Position numbers and translations under genes: made by a program
Source of the DNA: Cycas panzhihuaensis
Taxonomy: Eukaryota > Cycadophyta
Assembly (NCBI GenBank): GCA_023213395.1
Contig: CM041465.1
Location: 195,741,741 to 195,805,740, forward strand
Length of the DNA stretch: 64,000 nt
Direction of reading: 5' to 3'
In this document: in pieces, positions 1 to 11,770 of the stretch
Numbering within the stretch: the stretch's first letter is position 1
Layout of the letters: every line of letters begins with the position of its first letter
Notes under the pieces: generated by a model
What the model was told of the DNA's origin: nothing
What the model saw: only the letters and a program-made list of their open reading frames with translations
The model's database searches: none

Positions 1-497
1 TGGTCCGTGCGACCTCCCATGAACGGACAAACTTCCGTAAGTCCTCCGTGCAGAGACGGACAGGTGCAGGTCGGATCCCTGTGACGTGAGTCCTCTATGA
101 GCAGGCTCGTGCAAGGCGTAATCGAAAAGGGCTTCAAGTGCGGCAGGTCATGCGATCCCTTCCGTGTGAGCAGGTCCTCAGCAGGTATGGTTGCATGCTT
201 TCCTAAGTACTGAGTACTTAATCTCTGCCCACAGCAGACAGGTGTGCACAGTGTGCAGGTCTTAATGATAGTACAGGGACAGACTTCAGACACAGAGAGC
301 AAAGATAGGACAGCAAGCATGAATGGGATTGCAGGCTTCAATGATAGTGCATGTACAGGGACAGACCTCCAGGTACAGCAGTTCAAGCAGAGAATAGCAA
401 TGTGTGGTAAGCATTTACAAGCATGCAAGCCCAAATATGGCAGACTTCAGATGCAAGGACAGCAAGCTAACATTAAGAGCTCTTAGCAAACCATTAA

Positions 498-509
498 GCT
501 CTGATACCA
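498..509 (-). promoter_or_regulatory. Primer-binding site of E1
   Basis: Read on the minus strand this is TGGTATCAGAGC, the classical plant copia primer site complementary to the 3' end of initiator methionine tRNA. It sits two bases inside the LTR end, as expected for the start of minus-strand DNA synthesis. Confidence 0.9.
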
Positions 510-511
510 AT

Positions 512-1069
512 TGTTAGAATGGGCATAATGGCCACATAGGTCCAAGATCATTAACAAAGCACAATACCATTAAATGCATTAAGCATAAACAACAAAGAAC
601 TCAAAGAGAAAGAAGAGCAAGATCACAATACCAAGTATGGGGTGTTGGAATTAGTCCAACAACCAAAGAATGCTTCAGCTTGATTAGCAAACTGACAAAA
701 TAACAATGAGCTCCAACTCTTGAATGAATAACAATGAAGAAAGGCCTCATTAAAAAGGGAAATGAGACGCCAAGGGCTATTGCATGAGTGACAAGTGTCA
801 GTCATGCAATGCCTACCTGCATGTAGGACAAGTGTCCATTGGAAGCTCTTGTGTGAGCAAAAGTGCAAGGGGGTCATTTGACCCTCAAGTGACATAAGTG
901 ACAACGTTATGTCACTAGATATAAAGTGGGTGTGTACTTTATCACTTAAGTGATAAACTCACCCCTAAAGTACAAAAGTGCACATAAACATTAAAGTGCA
1001 CACATAATACATAAACATAAAGTACATAAACTTAACATGTAAACATAAGGTAAAACATAAGGTTTAACA
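512..1069 (-). repeat. 5' LTR of E1
   Basis: A 558-bp LTR. On the minus strand it starts TGTTAAACC and ends with the TG...CA structure of the family. It contains the palindrome around TATCACTTAAGTGATA near 940-955 and the AACGTT core near 900. It is more diverged from the A and B LTRs than they are from each other: the U3 inverted repeat is largely degraded. The primer site next to it shows it is a 5' LTR and not a solo copy. Confidence 0.88.
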
Positions 1070-1755
1070 GAAAACTCCTATAAAACCCTTTACACAACCC
1101 CCTAACAGCCAAAAACATTCATAAGTTACAGTGAACATCACATTGTGGGGCTTAAACAAGCCATTGCAAGAGATATCGAGCTCAAACACCCTCTTACAAT
1201 GACCTCAATGAAGAAGGAAGCCAAATGAATTCGTGGAGGAAGAATCCATGTTTTTTGCATGCAATCACATGCAGTGACCTTGACTTTGGACATTTGACTC
1301 TGTCACAAACAAAATGCAGCAAGAATCATAGAGAGTAATGCCCATTTGAGCATTAAAATTCAATTTTTTAAGTAAGAAGAATTGGCCGCCCATTTTTATC
1401 AAACTTGGGTTAAGGGATTTTTTTTCATTTCCTAAAGTTTGTGAGACATTAAACTAGATTCGATAAATTTTGAGGCCTGGAATAGAACCCCCAGTTTATC
1501 AGTCCAGTCGCATGGTCTACATGGTGCAAGGACTTTCTCTAACTAATCCATAGCCTATTTTGATCGTGTAAATATACCACAATGTCTGTTTTTTGAAATC
1601 TACAATTCAGCATGGATCGCATGCAACACTTCTATACAAATTCTTGAAGATAAATTAAAATTAAGTGTTTTCTGACTCATTCTAGCCAACTGTGAGTAGA
1701 CTGAGGAAGCAAATTTACACATACCAGCTACTTGCACATAGGCTGAAGCATTCCA
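1070..1755. other. Intergenic stretch with no supported gene
   Basis: AT-rich sequence between the E1 LTR and the E0 LTR. No coding frame, RNA gene or repeat family that I can name. It is the flank into which E1 inserted. Confidence 0.5.
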
Positions 1756-2685
1756 TGTTAGAAATAATGTACATTCCCATTACATGATCACTTAAATTCA
1801 TTTCATTTCATGTAATTAGAATATTTCCTCACATGGAATATTCTAAGTGGAAGAATATTCTTAATTGAATATTCTTAGTCAAAGTCATTAATGTGTTGGT
1901 TAGTACGAGTCAAATATGGTTGAACTATTAAATGTGATAGTTGATAGCCTACTATATTTTGAGGGAGTAGTTAATCAACTATTATGATATGGTTAAAACT
2001 AATTCCTATCTATAATACATATGTAATCTATATATATTGTGTACTCTATTAAGTTTTTTAATGAGATTTGGAGAGTTGTGAGTCATTTGTTGTATTATCA
2101 TTTCTTGTATCTTCTTACATGTGATTTATGAGATGTCTCCTCCTCTTATCCACTCATTCCTACATTCCACAACTTTTGTACTTCATTTATGTGTTGTTTT
2201 AATTGCTTTCTAATTGTTTTCTATTTGTTTTTAGTTAAAATGGCTAGCGGAGGAGGCATAATGGGTTCCATCATTAAAATGTTGGTTGGTCCTGAAACTA
2301 TATTGCCTACAAACAGCATATGTTTAGTTTTATTCATTTAAATGATCTCTAGAAGTATGTTGATAATATTGGGTGTAATACCGAATTACATGTCCATCTC
2401 CATTCACACTCTCTCCAATTTACTTGTACTTTATATTAAAGGTTTTCTTGAGTTGTGTGCCTCAAAGAAATATGTGTCAACCCACAACAAGTTGACCATT
2501 GAGGGTTCTCACATATGTGGTGAATTGTACAATAAGTATGTACGTCATCTTCTTTCTAATATAAAGTTTGGTCATTCTTCCATTTAATTGTGTTAACATA
2601 TACAAGCTTCATCATTCTTGTGCCTTATTGTTTATCCATTCACTCACCCATTTCATCCATTGTATTCATAGTTGATTTATATTCC
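1756..2685 (+). repeat. E0: old LTR, left part, split by element M
   Basis: The segment starts TGTTAGAAATAATG and carries a TATA-like run near 2028-2040. It is interrupted at 2685 by element M. Continuing on the far side of M, four bases (AACA, 14408-14411) complete an ATTCCAACA end that is followed at once by TGGTATCAAAGC, a primer-binding site. Together this makes an LTR of about 934 bp in plus orientation. The start is inferred from the TGTTA terminus only, since no second LTR copy is in the window. A short reading frame beginning ATGGCTAGCGGAGGAGG near 2240 has no match I recognise. Confidence 0.5.
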
Positions 2686-3064
2686 TGTTGAAATATTCAA
2701 AGAGATTATTCAATATTCAAGAACAATAGGACAAATATCATGAACATAATATCATAACATTAACTCATACTGAAAGAGATTACATCATAATGTCTCCACA
2801 ACCACAATAATATCATAATGGACCCCATCTTGACTCAATATTATCTACTCTACCTCAACCACTTATTTATACATCATAAGGGAGAGAGAGTAGTAAGACT
2901 TGTATTACATGTGGGATAAATGACTTCTAATACAACCAATGACACACTTGTTGGCCAATTAACCATTTACTTGCACATGTGTGCATTATTATAATATTGA
3001 CTCCTAGACATGACATTCACTTAAATACTTGGAACAGGTACACATTAAACATTATCTTCCAACA
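2686..3064 (-). repeat. 3' LTR of M
   Basis: A 379-bp LTR; on the minus strand it runs from TGTTGGAAGATAATG to AATATTTCAACA. It pairs with 14018-14402. A purine run on its minus-strand 5' side marks it as the 3' copy. Confidence 0.9.
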
Positions 3065-3076
3065 CCTCCCCATAAT
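3065..3076 (-). other. Polypurine tract of M
   Basis: On the minus strand this reads TATTATGGGGAGG directly before TGTTGG of the LTR, the expected plus-strand primer site. Confidence 0.75.
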
Positions 3077-3631
3077 GTTTAATGTCAAGACTACAAAGAG
3101 TCTAAATACCAAAGACTAACATGACACTTTACATTAGACTTAGGACCTTAAACATGACTTCTATTAGACTTCTAATTTGACCAACATGTACTTTGCACTC
3201 TTTGAATTTGCAGCGCCTTGATCTTTGAATAGTCTTGAACACAATGTCTTCACCTTGATCTTTATCTTCATTCCTACAGTGTCGTCCTTGAAGTAGTCTT
3301 CTAGAGTGATGGTCCTTAAACTTTGCCTTCTTCATCTTCATATGCAATAGAGAATCCTTTGTCATGCAAAATGTGTAGTAGATCATAGTTGAACCAATTT
3401 GGGCCTAGTGTGAATCTGACAAACAATCTTATAGGTACTCCTCAAAAACATCTTGAAGTTTGAGGTGTAAATCAAGTGTCTTCATTCATCGGTTTAATCA
3501 CCACCTGTTTGTCTTCATTACCTTCAACATATGAGTGATCAACATTTATCTAACCAATGTCAAAATTTGAAGATAAGTTAACAAGAGAATAATCAACATC
3601 ATTTGAAATACAAGCATCAATATCCACATCA
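3077..3631 (-). other. M internal region downstream of gag, non-coding
   Basis: About 550 bases between the A insertion and the polypurine tract. All frames are closed by stops within short distances except for the gag tail that continues across A. No protease, integrase or RT motif is present, which supports calling M non-autonomous. Confidence 0.6.
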
Positions 3632-3636
3632 TGTAT

Positions 3637-4203
3637 TGTTGACAATGGGCATTAGGCCACATTGATCCCAAGATCATAAATATAATCTCAATACAATAAA
3701 TGCATGAAAGCATGAGAGCATAAAAGCATAAACTGAAATATAGGAGCAAGAAAATGATACCCAATATGTGGAGTTGGAATTGGTCCAACCTCCCAAGAAG
3801 AAAGCGATTTGATTAGCAAACCGATAGCATAACAATACAACTCCAAGTCTCCATATGAGACAATGAGAAGAGGTCTCATTATATAGAGTGAAATGAGAGA
3901 CCTAAGGCCTTGGATGTTTGACAAGTGTCAAACATCCAAGATACATCACATGGATCATGAGCAAAAGTGCTTGGATCCTCACCTAAGGCCTTGGATGTTT
4001 GACAAGTGTCAAACATCCAAGATACATCACTTGGAATATTCAAACAAGTGCATGAGGGTCCATTGACCCTTTTGTGACAACGTTGTGTCACTAGAAAGAA
4101 TGTGGGTGTGCACTTTATCACTTAAGTGATAAGTCACCCCTAAAGTATAAAGTGCATATATTACATGAAAATTTCACTTAACATTTAAACATAAGGTTTA
4201 ACA
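3637..4203 (-). repeat. 3' LTR of A
   Basis: Minus-strand LTR starting TGTTAAACC and ending TTGTCAACA. It contains two tandem copies of the CTTGGATGTTTGACA inverted repeat (near 3910-3941 and 3992-4023) and the TTATCACTTAAGTGATAA palindrome near 4117. It differs from 10404-10979 at only a handful of sites, including a 9-bp deletion near 4171. Confidence 0.95.
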
Positions 4204-4213
4204 CCCCCCCTCA
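4204..4213 (-). other. Polypurine tract of A
   Basis: On the minus strand GAGGGGGGG abuts the LTR start. The same position and composition are seen in B, F and H. Confidence 0.85.
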
Positions 4214-4229
4214 CTGTTTACAATGTTAA

Positions 4230-7200
4230 GTCGGACACCAAGACCATCTCTAAATTTTACAAATTTGTCTCTACCAAGTGGCTTGGTAAAGATATCTGCC
4301 GTCTGTTGCTCTGTTGGTCGATATTGAAGTGTGATCTCACCACCGTGTACATGCTCCCGATGAAATGGTGGTGAACTTCAATATGCTTGGTCCGTGCATG
4401 GAAAAGCGAGTTCTTAGTTAGCTTGAGGACACTTTGATTGTCACAATGTAGCCTGGTCGGCTGCCGCTGCTGAAACCCAAGCTCACCAAGAATCCGTCGG
4501 AGCCAGATAGCCTCACAAGTCGCTATGATGCAGCTTTGTATTACCTTGATGGAGGACAAGGTAACATTTGGTTGCTTCTTGCAACCCCATGAAACAGCTG
4601 CTGATCCAAGGGTAAAACAGTAACCCGAGGTAGATCTCCTGCTATCACGGCATCCCTTGCCTAATCGAATCGAGAACCCCTCCAAAGTGAAGTTCTCCTT
4701 ATGTACATACTCAAGTCCAAGTCGCAATGTTCCTTTGATATACTTGAGTATCGTCTTCTTGCATTCCAGTGTATCTGATTGGGTTGAGACATGTAACGAG
4801 AGCAAATCCCAACAGCAAATGAAATATCCGGCCGAGTGTTGGTGAGATAAATGAGACTCCCAATCAGCTGCCGGTAAAGTGTGGGATCTGCTGGTGTAGC
4901 TTCCTCATTGAGAGAAAGCTTGGTCTTGGTTCTCCATGGGTGTAGGCGTCGTCTTGCAGTCCTGCATCCTGAATCTCTGCAAGATGTCCCAAGAATATTT
5001 TGCTTGGGAAATGAAGATATAACTTTGGCTTTGCCATACCTCAAAGCCTAGAAAGTAATGGAGAAGTCCAAGATCAGTCATCTCAAAACTTCTCTTCAAA
5101 TCATTTTGGAGAACATTGATGAGCTTAGTGTCATCACCGTGATCACTAAGTCATCTACATACAAGGCAATATAAGTGACATGGTGATGGTCATGTTTGAT
5201 GTACAAGTTTGGATCGGATGTGGATCGATGAAACCCATGTCTCAAAAGTATTCATCGATTTTTGCATACCATGCCCTAGGAGCTTGCTTCAAGCCATACA
5301 AAGCCTTCTTGAGGCGACATACCAAATGCTCCTTGCCTTGTTCCTTGTAACCGGAGGTTGCTCCAAGTATACCTCCTCTTGAAGATCGCCATTGAGGAAG
5401 GCGCTCTTCACGTCCATCGATATCTGACCCATTTGCATTGTGCGGCTAAGGCCAAGAGAAGTCGATGGTGTTCATATTTGCTCTGGTGCAAAGGTCTCCT
5501 CGTAATCAATTCCTTCTTGTTGTTTAAATCCCTTTGCTACAAGTCTTGCTTTCGACGCTTGAGTGTCCCATCGGAATGGACTTTGGTCTTGTAGACCCAT
5601 TTACAAGATTACTGTTTGTGTGGAGGCAATTCGACCAAGTCCCAAGTACCATTCTTATGAATGGATTGAATCTCCTCATCCATGGCGACTTTCCAATTAT
5701 CACTTTGTGAAGCCTCCGCAAAGGTAGTAGGCTCATCAATAGAAAGCACTTGACCATAAGTGCAAAGTTTGTTTCTTCGATACTTTGATGGACGTTTCCT
5801 TCAATGATATGACCATCCTGTCTTGGTTGAGTGTACCACTTAGGTAACCACGAAATGATGTGGCTTGAACCTCAATATCTTACGGTCTAAGTGTAGGGGT
5901 ATCGAGGAAGATGAAGTGGAAGGTTCAAGTGGGGCAAATGAGGATGAAGTAGATGGTACGGAAGGTGCGGATGAAGAACATGGTGTGTAAGATTGAGGGA
6001 AGGGAAGTCCTCAACAATCTTTCCCCTTGTCAATGGGGGTTGGATTGGTGCCATATCCAACTCTTTTGATCATACTCAACAAAGATTACATCTCTTGAGA
6101 GATGCATTTTCCTCCCTGGATCATACAACTTGTAGGCTTTGCTATGGATTGCATATCCTACAAAGATGCATTTAAGACTATGTTTGTCCAACTTAGTTCT
6201 TTGTTGATCCGGTATGTGCATATATGCAAGACAAGAATGTCCTTAAGTGGGCGATAGTTGGCTTCTTTCCGGACCATGCCTCCTCGGGTGTGATATTGGC
6301 ATTTTGTGGGACTTCGATTGGCCACATAATTTCTTTGTTTGAAATGCTTGACCCGATAAGCTCTTGGAAGCCCTTTTGCATGCATCATTGTTACGGCTTT
6401 ATTAGCCAATGTTCTATTCATCCTTCGGAGACTCCATTTCTTTGAGGAGTATGAGGAGTGTGAGTTGTCTCCGAATTCCATTATCCTTGCAAAATTGGTT
6501 GAATTCATTTGAAGTGAATTCACCTCCATTATCTGACCTTAATGTGCCAATTAAGTAGCGATTCATTTTCTATACGCCTTGAACTCTTTGAACTTGGAGA
6601 AGGCTTATGATTTATGCTTTAGGAAGTAGACCCAGACTTTGTGAGAGAAGTCATCAATAAAGGATATGTAGTACAATGCTCCTCCAAAGGAGTGGGTGGA
6701 CATGGGTCCACACAAGTCTGAGTGAACTAATTGCAAAGGATAAGATGCACGCCATGCTTTGCCTTTAGGAAAAGCGGTAGATGTTGTGTCCCCATTATGC
6801 AAGCTTCATAAAGACATTTTGAGCCATACATCTTTGGAAGCCCATACACCATGCTTTTGTATGTCATCTGCTTCAGATTGTCTAGGCTTAAATGTCCTAG
6901 ACGTTGATGCCATAATGAATTTTGACAAAGATGTGAAACCAGTGAAGCGAGAATCAAGAGTAATATTATTGGCATCCAACTTGTAAAGACCTTGATCCTC
7001 ATAGGCTACTGACTACAATCGATCATCTTTGTCACGAATGATACATTTCCCATTTTTGAATAAATGCGCTCATGTGTTGCTTGTTCATCTGGCTAACAGA
7101 GAGCAGATTCTTCTCCATAGAAGAAATGAAGTAGGCATCACTATTGGGAAATGATAAGGAAGGATTTTTAGGAGAGTGAAAAGGAGCTATGGTGCCTATT

Positions 7201-7400
7201 CAAACCTCGGTTGATTCACCATTTCCAAAGGTTACTAAATGACCTTTGCCTTCCTTGATGTTGCATAGGAGTTCTTCACTCCTGTCATATGTCGAGTAGC
7301 TCTCGAATCGACAATCCAAGTGTTGTCAACCTTGGATGATTGGAATGCACAAAGTAGTTTGTCGTCATTGTGGCAACCGATTATAATGGCGTTGGTAGCC
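4230..7400 (-). pseudogene. pol: A pol remnant: protease, integrase, reverse transcriptase, RNase H
   Basis: The order protease, GAG-pre-integrase, integrase, RT, RNase H along the minus strand is the Ty1-copia order. Visible pieces are the protease core D-S-R-A at 7301-7309 (family norm is D-S/T-G-A), the integrase core with HSDLCGPM near 6700, the RT segment with Y-V-D-D at 5150-5161, and the RNase H end with TKHIEVHHHFI near 4350. The frame changes repeatedly through one- and two-base gaps, so no product is expected. It aligns along its length with the pol of B. Some frameshifts may be sequence errors rather than mutations. Confidence 0.9.
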
Positions 7401-8363
7401 ATTTCTTTGACCCCCCCCTCCTTGTGGACCTCCTCGATAGGCACCTCGATTTGGTCGAGGGGAAGCTAACGATCCATTGCCGGAATCTCTGTTGTTGTTG
7501 GCGTGGGCTGGCTGCTTCTTTGGCCCCATGGTGATCTTTGTCTTTGGCCTTGTGGTGATCTTGCTTCTTGTTTGCGAAGATTTGCTTGCTTCTTTCGCAC
7601 TCGGGTGCAATGTGGCGAGAATGCCACAATATTGGCAAACGACATTGGTCTTGGAAGATCCAATGTTCATATTTCTAAAGCTTTGTGAATGCGTGTTAGA
7701 TTTTTGAGTTGGCTTTGCCTTTCTTTGTGAAAGCACACGATGTAGATGGTTCTTCATTATCCTTAGCATAAATTTGTTCTTCTTGAAGCAATAAGCTTTC
7801 AAGTTGATTGGTATCATCCCCTAAGTGAACCATCTCGTGTAGTTGATGATATGAAGCCATTGTAGTCCTTTGGTAGTGCTTTTGTGATGGAGGCTACGAT
7901 TTCATCTCTTGTAGGTGGACTGCCCAAAGTAATTAATTCATTACAAACCTCCTTAATAGAGGACATGAATGCCGTCATTGGCTTTACAAATTTAATGGAG
8001 TACAATTTAGCTTTTATCATCAAAATGCGAGCTTCATCTCGCCTTTCATACAAAGAGGACAAGGTGTCCCATGCTTCTTTAGAAGATAGTGCGAGAAGAA
8101 ATATTTTGATCTACATGTATGTCCACAACCATTCGAATGAATGCCAAAGCAATTCGTCTTTGGCCTCCCATGCGACAACAAGTTGAACATCCACAGTGCG
8201 GGTTGATTATCATTAACCACAAGTGTAGGATTGGGGATTCTTCGAAACATATCCCAGAACTCATTCATTATCAAGAGATTTTTGTGATTCTTTTCCATTC
8301 TTGATAGTTAGCTTGTCCTATTAGCCTTATGGTACAAGCATTAAGCATTTGTATGGCGACCAT
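7401..8363 (-). pseudogene. gag: A gag remnant with broken zinc knuckle
   Basis: Start chosen at the ATG complementary to 8361-8363, which matches the start of gag in B. The N-terminal two thirds correspond to the UBN2-type copia capsid domain (motifs such as SSLYERRDEARILM and VCNELITLG). The CCHC knuckle near 7590-7640 is present but shifted out of frame by two small gaps relative to B, one of them CGAAAG where B has CAGAAAG. A Gln/Asn/Gly/Arg-rich tail follows. Gag would form the cytoplasmic virus-like particle; this copy cannot make a full-length one as written. Confidence 0.88.
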
Positions 8364-8566
8364 CTTTCCACTTGAGTAACACTTGAAGCTAGCGAGATAA
8401 CTTGGAAGTCTCAAGAGCTTTGTCGCTTAAGATCCACCTTCAAACAACACCACTAGTCACGATCTTACAAGAAGATCCAACAACCAATGGGGTGAAGAAG
8501 TGGAGGACTACGGCTAATGAGGTGGAGAACCAAGTTAAATCTAGGACAAAGCGGTAGGGTTGATCT

Positions 8567-8583
8567 GCATGGACGTACCATGC
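8567..8583 (-). promoter_or_regulatory. Leader hairpin 2 of A
   Basis: GCATGGACGTACCATGC on the plus strand: 6-bp arms GCATGG/CCATGC around a five-base loop containing ACGT. The same hairpin is found at the same place in B, C, F, H and, with a paired substitution, in K. Confidence 0.65.
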
Positions 8584-8657
8584 TTTCACAGGATTCACAT
8601 TTCAATAACACCCTTTTCGAACCTCCTTTCCTTCAAGCAACCTTAATTGTCGTGCCT

Positions 8658-8673
8658 CGACCGTGCACGGTCG
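8658..8673 (-). promoter_or_regulatory. Leader palindrome (hairpin 1) of A
   Basis: CGACCGTGCACGGTCG is a perfect 16-bp palindrome. The equivalent site in B has centre GTAC instead of GTGCAC, yet both are perfectly self-complementary. Function unknown; dimerisation or packaging of the element RNA is an inference. Confidence 0.65.
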
Positions 8674-10390
8674 GTTGGTCCCCTAGGGAATGCACCAAGC
8701 TTAAGGTTAATTCGAGAGGCAAGGTTTGAACCTTTTCGAGCCTCCCCATGATTTTTAAGTTCACTTTTAAATAAGTGTGAGTGAATCTTCTTACTTGGAT
8801 TTTCTTTATGCCTTTTGGCTTACAATGAAAGAGCACAAAATGGATAAGTGCTTTAGATCCAAGTATGTATGCTTGAGTACAATGATGAAGTACTTTTGAG
8901 TACTAAAACAAAATGTAAGGAACCTTTGATGTGATGAGTGGGTTCCTTTTAAGCTCCTAACCGATGAAGTGATGAAAATGTACTCAAGAAATTGCTCCAA
9001 AGTCCAACACAAGCTCCACACGGTTGTTGAGACTTAAAATGTCTCAACCATCCAACAAAAACAAGTGATTTTATTACTTTTCTCAATGAGCCTTCTTTTG
9101 AGCGAAGAAGGGCAAGGTCACCATGCAAGGTGCCAAAAGCGAGTTTAGGTGATAAATTTCTTCACCTTTACAATGAAAACATTCCTCTTGATCACAATAA
9201 TTAAGCCTAATGGTGAAAGTGTGAAAAAAAGGCTTAAAGCGGTAAGTACACAAGTACTTTTTTTGAGAATCAAGAGAGCTAATGTAGAAAAACTTTAAGT
9301 AGGCCCGGTATAAGTTGAGAAAATAAAAAAAACTCTTAAAGTCCTTTTAAAATTTTCCCCTTAAGAAATTTAAACAAGAATCTCTTAAAATCTTTTAAAA
9401 GAAATTAATTCTAATGAGCATATTGATCAAAATATGCTAAAAAAGATTCTATTTTCCATCTTGAGTTGGCGGAATCTTGGTGGCGAGTCGACTTGGCACT
9501 TGAAGATGTCTTGATTTGGCACTTGAATACGGTGGAATCTCGCTGATTTGGACAGCCAAGCTGTGATGAGTTGGACAGCCAATCGAGTCTTGATGTGGCG
9601 ACCTTTTAAGTGCTGATTTGGCGACCTTTTGAGTGCTGATTTGGCACTTTCAATGAGCCGAGTTGGCACGATCAAGTGCTAAGATGGACAGCCAAGTGAG
9701 TGAGTGGCGAGGCGATTTTGTGATGATTCTGGTGGCGGTAGTGAAGATGAGTGGCGGCTTCTTTTTGGGCCGGACAGCTAATGTGGCTTGTGATGTGCCG
9801 GTGGTGAATTCTTCAGCTAGCGGACAGCGGTGTGATGGTAGCAATTGATGCCTAGGTGGCGGGACTCAAGATGAGTTGGGTCTTGATCAAAAAGTTGGAA
9901 TGAATGATGATGACGGTGGCGATGGCGATCCAACGATGTGGCAACTTCAAATCTTGTTGTGCAATGTTTGAGTGAGTTGGCGATCACCGACTAAACGATG
10001 GTGGACGGATGTGTAGCAGTGGAGAGAAGAAACCTGATCTTGAAGATGATTTGGTGGAATGTGTGCTCGATTGGCGATACGCCTAATCGGCGACTAGTGA
10101 TGGTAGCCTCAAAATTTGGAATAATATTGGAGATTGAGTGGCGATCAAAATGCTGTTGGGCGATCTTGATTGAAGTGGCGATCTCAAATGTTGGCGAGAT
10201 AACGGTGGCAACACAGTGAATGAGGAGTGACCCAGTCTTCCAAGCCGAGTTGGAATACTTCTTCAAGTCTTGTTGGGCGTGATGTGGGACGATCTTCCTT
10301 CAATTTGGCGGGTCCAAAGTCTTGACTTGGCGATGTCGACCAATGTGACAGAGATAACAAAGAAACTAATATGCTCAAGCGAGACCATTA

Positions 10391-10401
10391 GCTCGATACC
10401 A
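10391..10401 (-). promoter_or_regulatory. Primer-binding site of A, altered
   Basis: Minus strand reads TGGTATCGAGC where the tRNA complement is TGGTATCAGAGC: CAG has become CG. New insertions copy this site from the tRNA, so the change arose after insertion or is a sequence error. Confidence 0.8.
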
Positions 10402-10403
10402 AA

Positions 10404-10979
10404 TGTTGACAATGGGCATTAGGCCACATTGATCCCAAGATCATAAATATAATCTCAATACAATAAATGCATGAAAGCATGAGAGCATAAAAGCATAAAG
10501 CGAAATATAGGAGCAAGAAAATGATACCCAATATGTGGAGTTGGAATTGGTCCAACCTCCCAAGAAGAAAAGCGACTTGATTAGCAAACCGATAGCATAA
10601 CAATACAACTCCAAGTCTCCATATGAGACAATGAGAAGAGGTCTCATTATATAGAGTGAAATGAGAGACCTAAGGCCTTGGATGTTTGACAAGTGTCAAA
10701 CATCCAAGATACATCACATGGATCATGAGCAAAAGTGCTTGGATCCTCACCTAAGGCCTTGGATGTTTGACAAGTGTCAAACATCCAAGATACATCACTG
10801 GAATATTCAAACAAGTGCATGAGGGTCCATTGACCCTTTTGTGACAACGTTGTGTCACTAGAAAGAATGTGGTGTGCACTTTATCACTTAAGTGATAAGT
10901 CACCCCTAAAGTATAAAGTGCATATATTACATGAAAAATAAATGTACATTCACTTAACATTTAAACATAAGGTTTAACA
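10404..10979 (-). repeat. 5' LTR of A
   Basis: 576 bp, near-identical to 3637-4203. Contains both copies of the U3 inverted repeat, the 18-bp palindrome near 10881-10898 and a TATA-like CTATATAATG (minus strand) near 10645. Confidence 0.95.
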
Positions 10980-10984
10980 TGTAT

Positions 10985-11770
10985 GTCTTCTTCCTCTTGA
11001 TTAATTCCTCCAACAACAATTCCTTCAACTTTTGGTGAAAGGTCTTCATCATCTTGTGAGCAATTGAGATTAGAACCAATAATTGAATCAGGAATGGACT
11101 CAACAACATCTTCAAAAGAACAAACTGATTTGACTTCATCCTCCCCCGAAGCAATAGATTCATCTAGTGGAATTCTTATTGCTTGATCACCATTGTTAGC
11201 AATCAAATCATTAATCTCATCAAGCTTTGATTCAACAACATATTCGAGAGTAATTTCTTTACATTTATCAATAGTATCATAAATTTCCTCACATACCTCT
11301 TCTCCTGAATCAACAATATTCTCTTCATCATCCTTTTTACCTGTGTTATTGCTATCAATAGTTTTGTTTGCTCTTTGAAGAGCCTCTTGCACCTCTTGAG
11401 GGCTCCTTTCATATGCATCCTTCAACAAATTCCAGGCCTCGTTTGCAGTATCGACATTTTGAATTGCATGAAAGAGGAAGTGGTAGGAAGGAGGAAGGTT
11501 TTCCTTGTCAAAGACTACAAAGTATCACATCAATGGCTACTCTGTTTTTTCTCCTAAAACTTTCCTCCCCTTCATTAATTAGTGCATTACCATCAAGAAT
11601 GATTTTTCATAGTCGTTTAGCCATAAATATACACTCCATTTTAATTTTCCAAATCCGAAAATTAGTACCAATATATTTGTGTAAGGCTTGGAGAAAATCT
11701 GTTAACCAAAATTCATTCTTTTCTGGCACAAAAACAGTAATATCTTCCAGCTCCACGATGTGAGACTAAG
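10985..11770 (-). pseudogene. gag: M gag remnant
   Basis: Minus-strand frames here include the motif FRIWKIKMECIFMA near 11620-11660 and NEAWNLLKDAYE near 11410-11450, both typical of the copia capsid (the W-K-M core and the A-W-x-x-L helix). The downstream part (10985-11428) is open for 155 codons and very acidic. Element A interrupts it at 10980, and the frame can be followed for a short distance on the other side near 3560-3631. No zinc knuckle was seen. Frameshifts near 11500 and 11720 break the N-terminal part. It is not close to the gag of A or B. Confidence 0.65.

Larger units (their letters stand above)
1..1069 (-). mobile_element. E1: 5' end of a Ty1-copia element cut by the window edge
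   Basis: Only the 5' LTR, primer-binding site and about 500 bases of leader are inside the window; the rest lies to the left. The LTR matches in order and end sequence the LTRs of elements A, B, C, F and H. The leader (1-497) has no coding frame I can support and carries short imperfect repeats of the word ACAGGGACAGAC around 270-370. Because the element is minus strand, its gag-pol should lie beyond base 1. The sequence directly shows the LTR and primer site; the existence of the rest of the element is inferred. Confidence 0.85.
8364..10390 (-). other. A leader, about 2 kb, with structured block and GC-rich repeat region
   Basis: Untranslated region between primer site and gag. From the gag side it contains the conserved hairpin block (about 8560-8760), an AT-rich middle, and a repeat-rich part (about 9460-10370) that aligns to the tandem array in the leader of B but has about one unit instead of four to five. 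Words that read CAG or CTG in B often read CGA, TCG or CG here. No protein frame is supported. Confidence 0.75.
3637..10979 (-). mobile_element. A: young Ty1-copia element nested in M
   Basis: Complete element of 7343 bp: two nearly identical LTRs (567 and 576 bp), perfect duplication TGTAT at 3632-3636 and 10980-10984, primer-binding site, 2-kb leader, gag-pol in copia order and a polypurine tract. It lies inside the gag of M in the same orientation. It is the closest relative of element B, in both LTR and internal sequence. Its frames are heavily broken although the LTRs look young; many breaks sit at CAG/CTG words (see findings). Confidence 0.95.

Noticed and set aside
498-509. tRNA-like fragment (TGGTATCAGAGC) at several places
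   Set aside because: These are 12-base retrotransposon primer-binding sites next to LTR ends; no cloverleaf can be formed around them, so no tRNA gene is called.
11368-11763. Plus-strand frame of 131 codons
   Set aside because: It is antisense to the gag remnant of M, which has recognisable copia capsid motifs.
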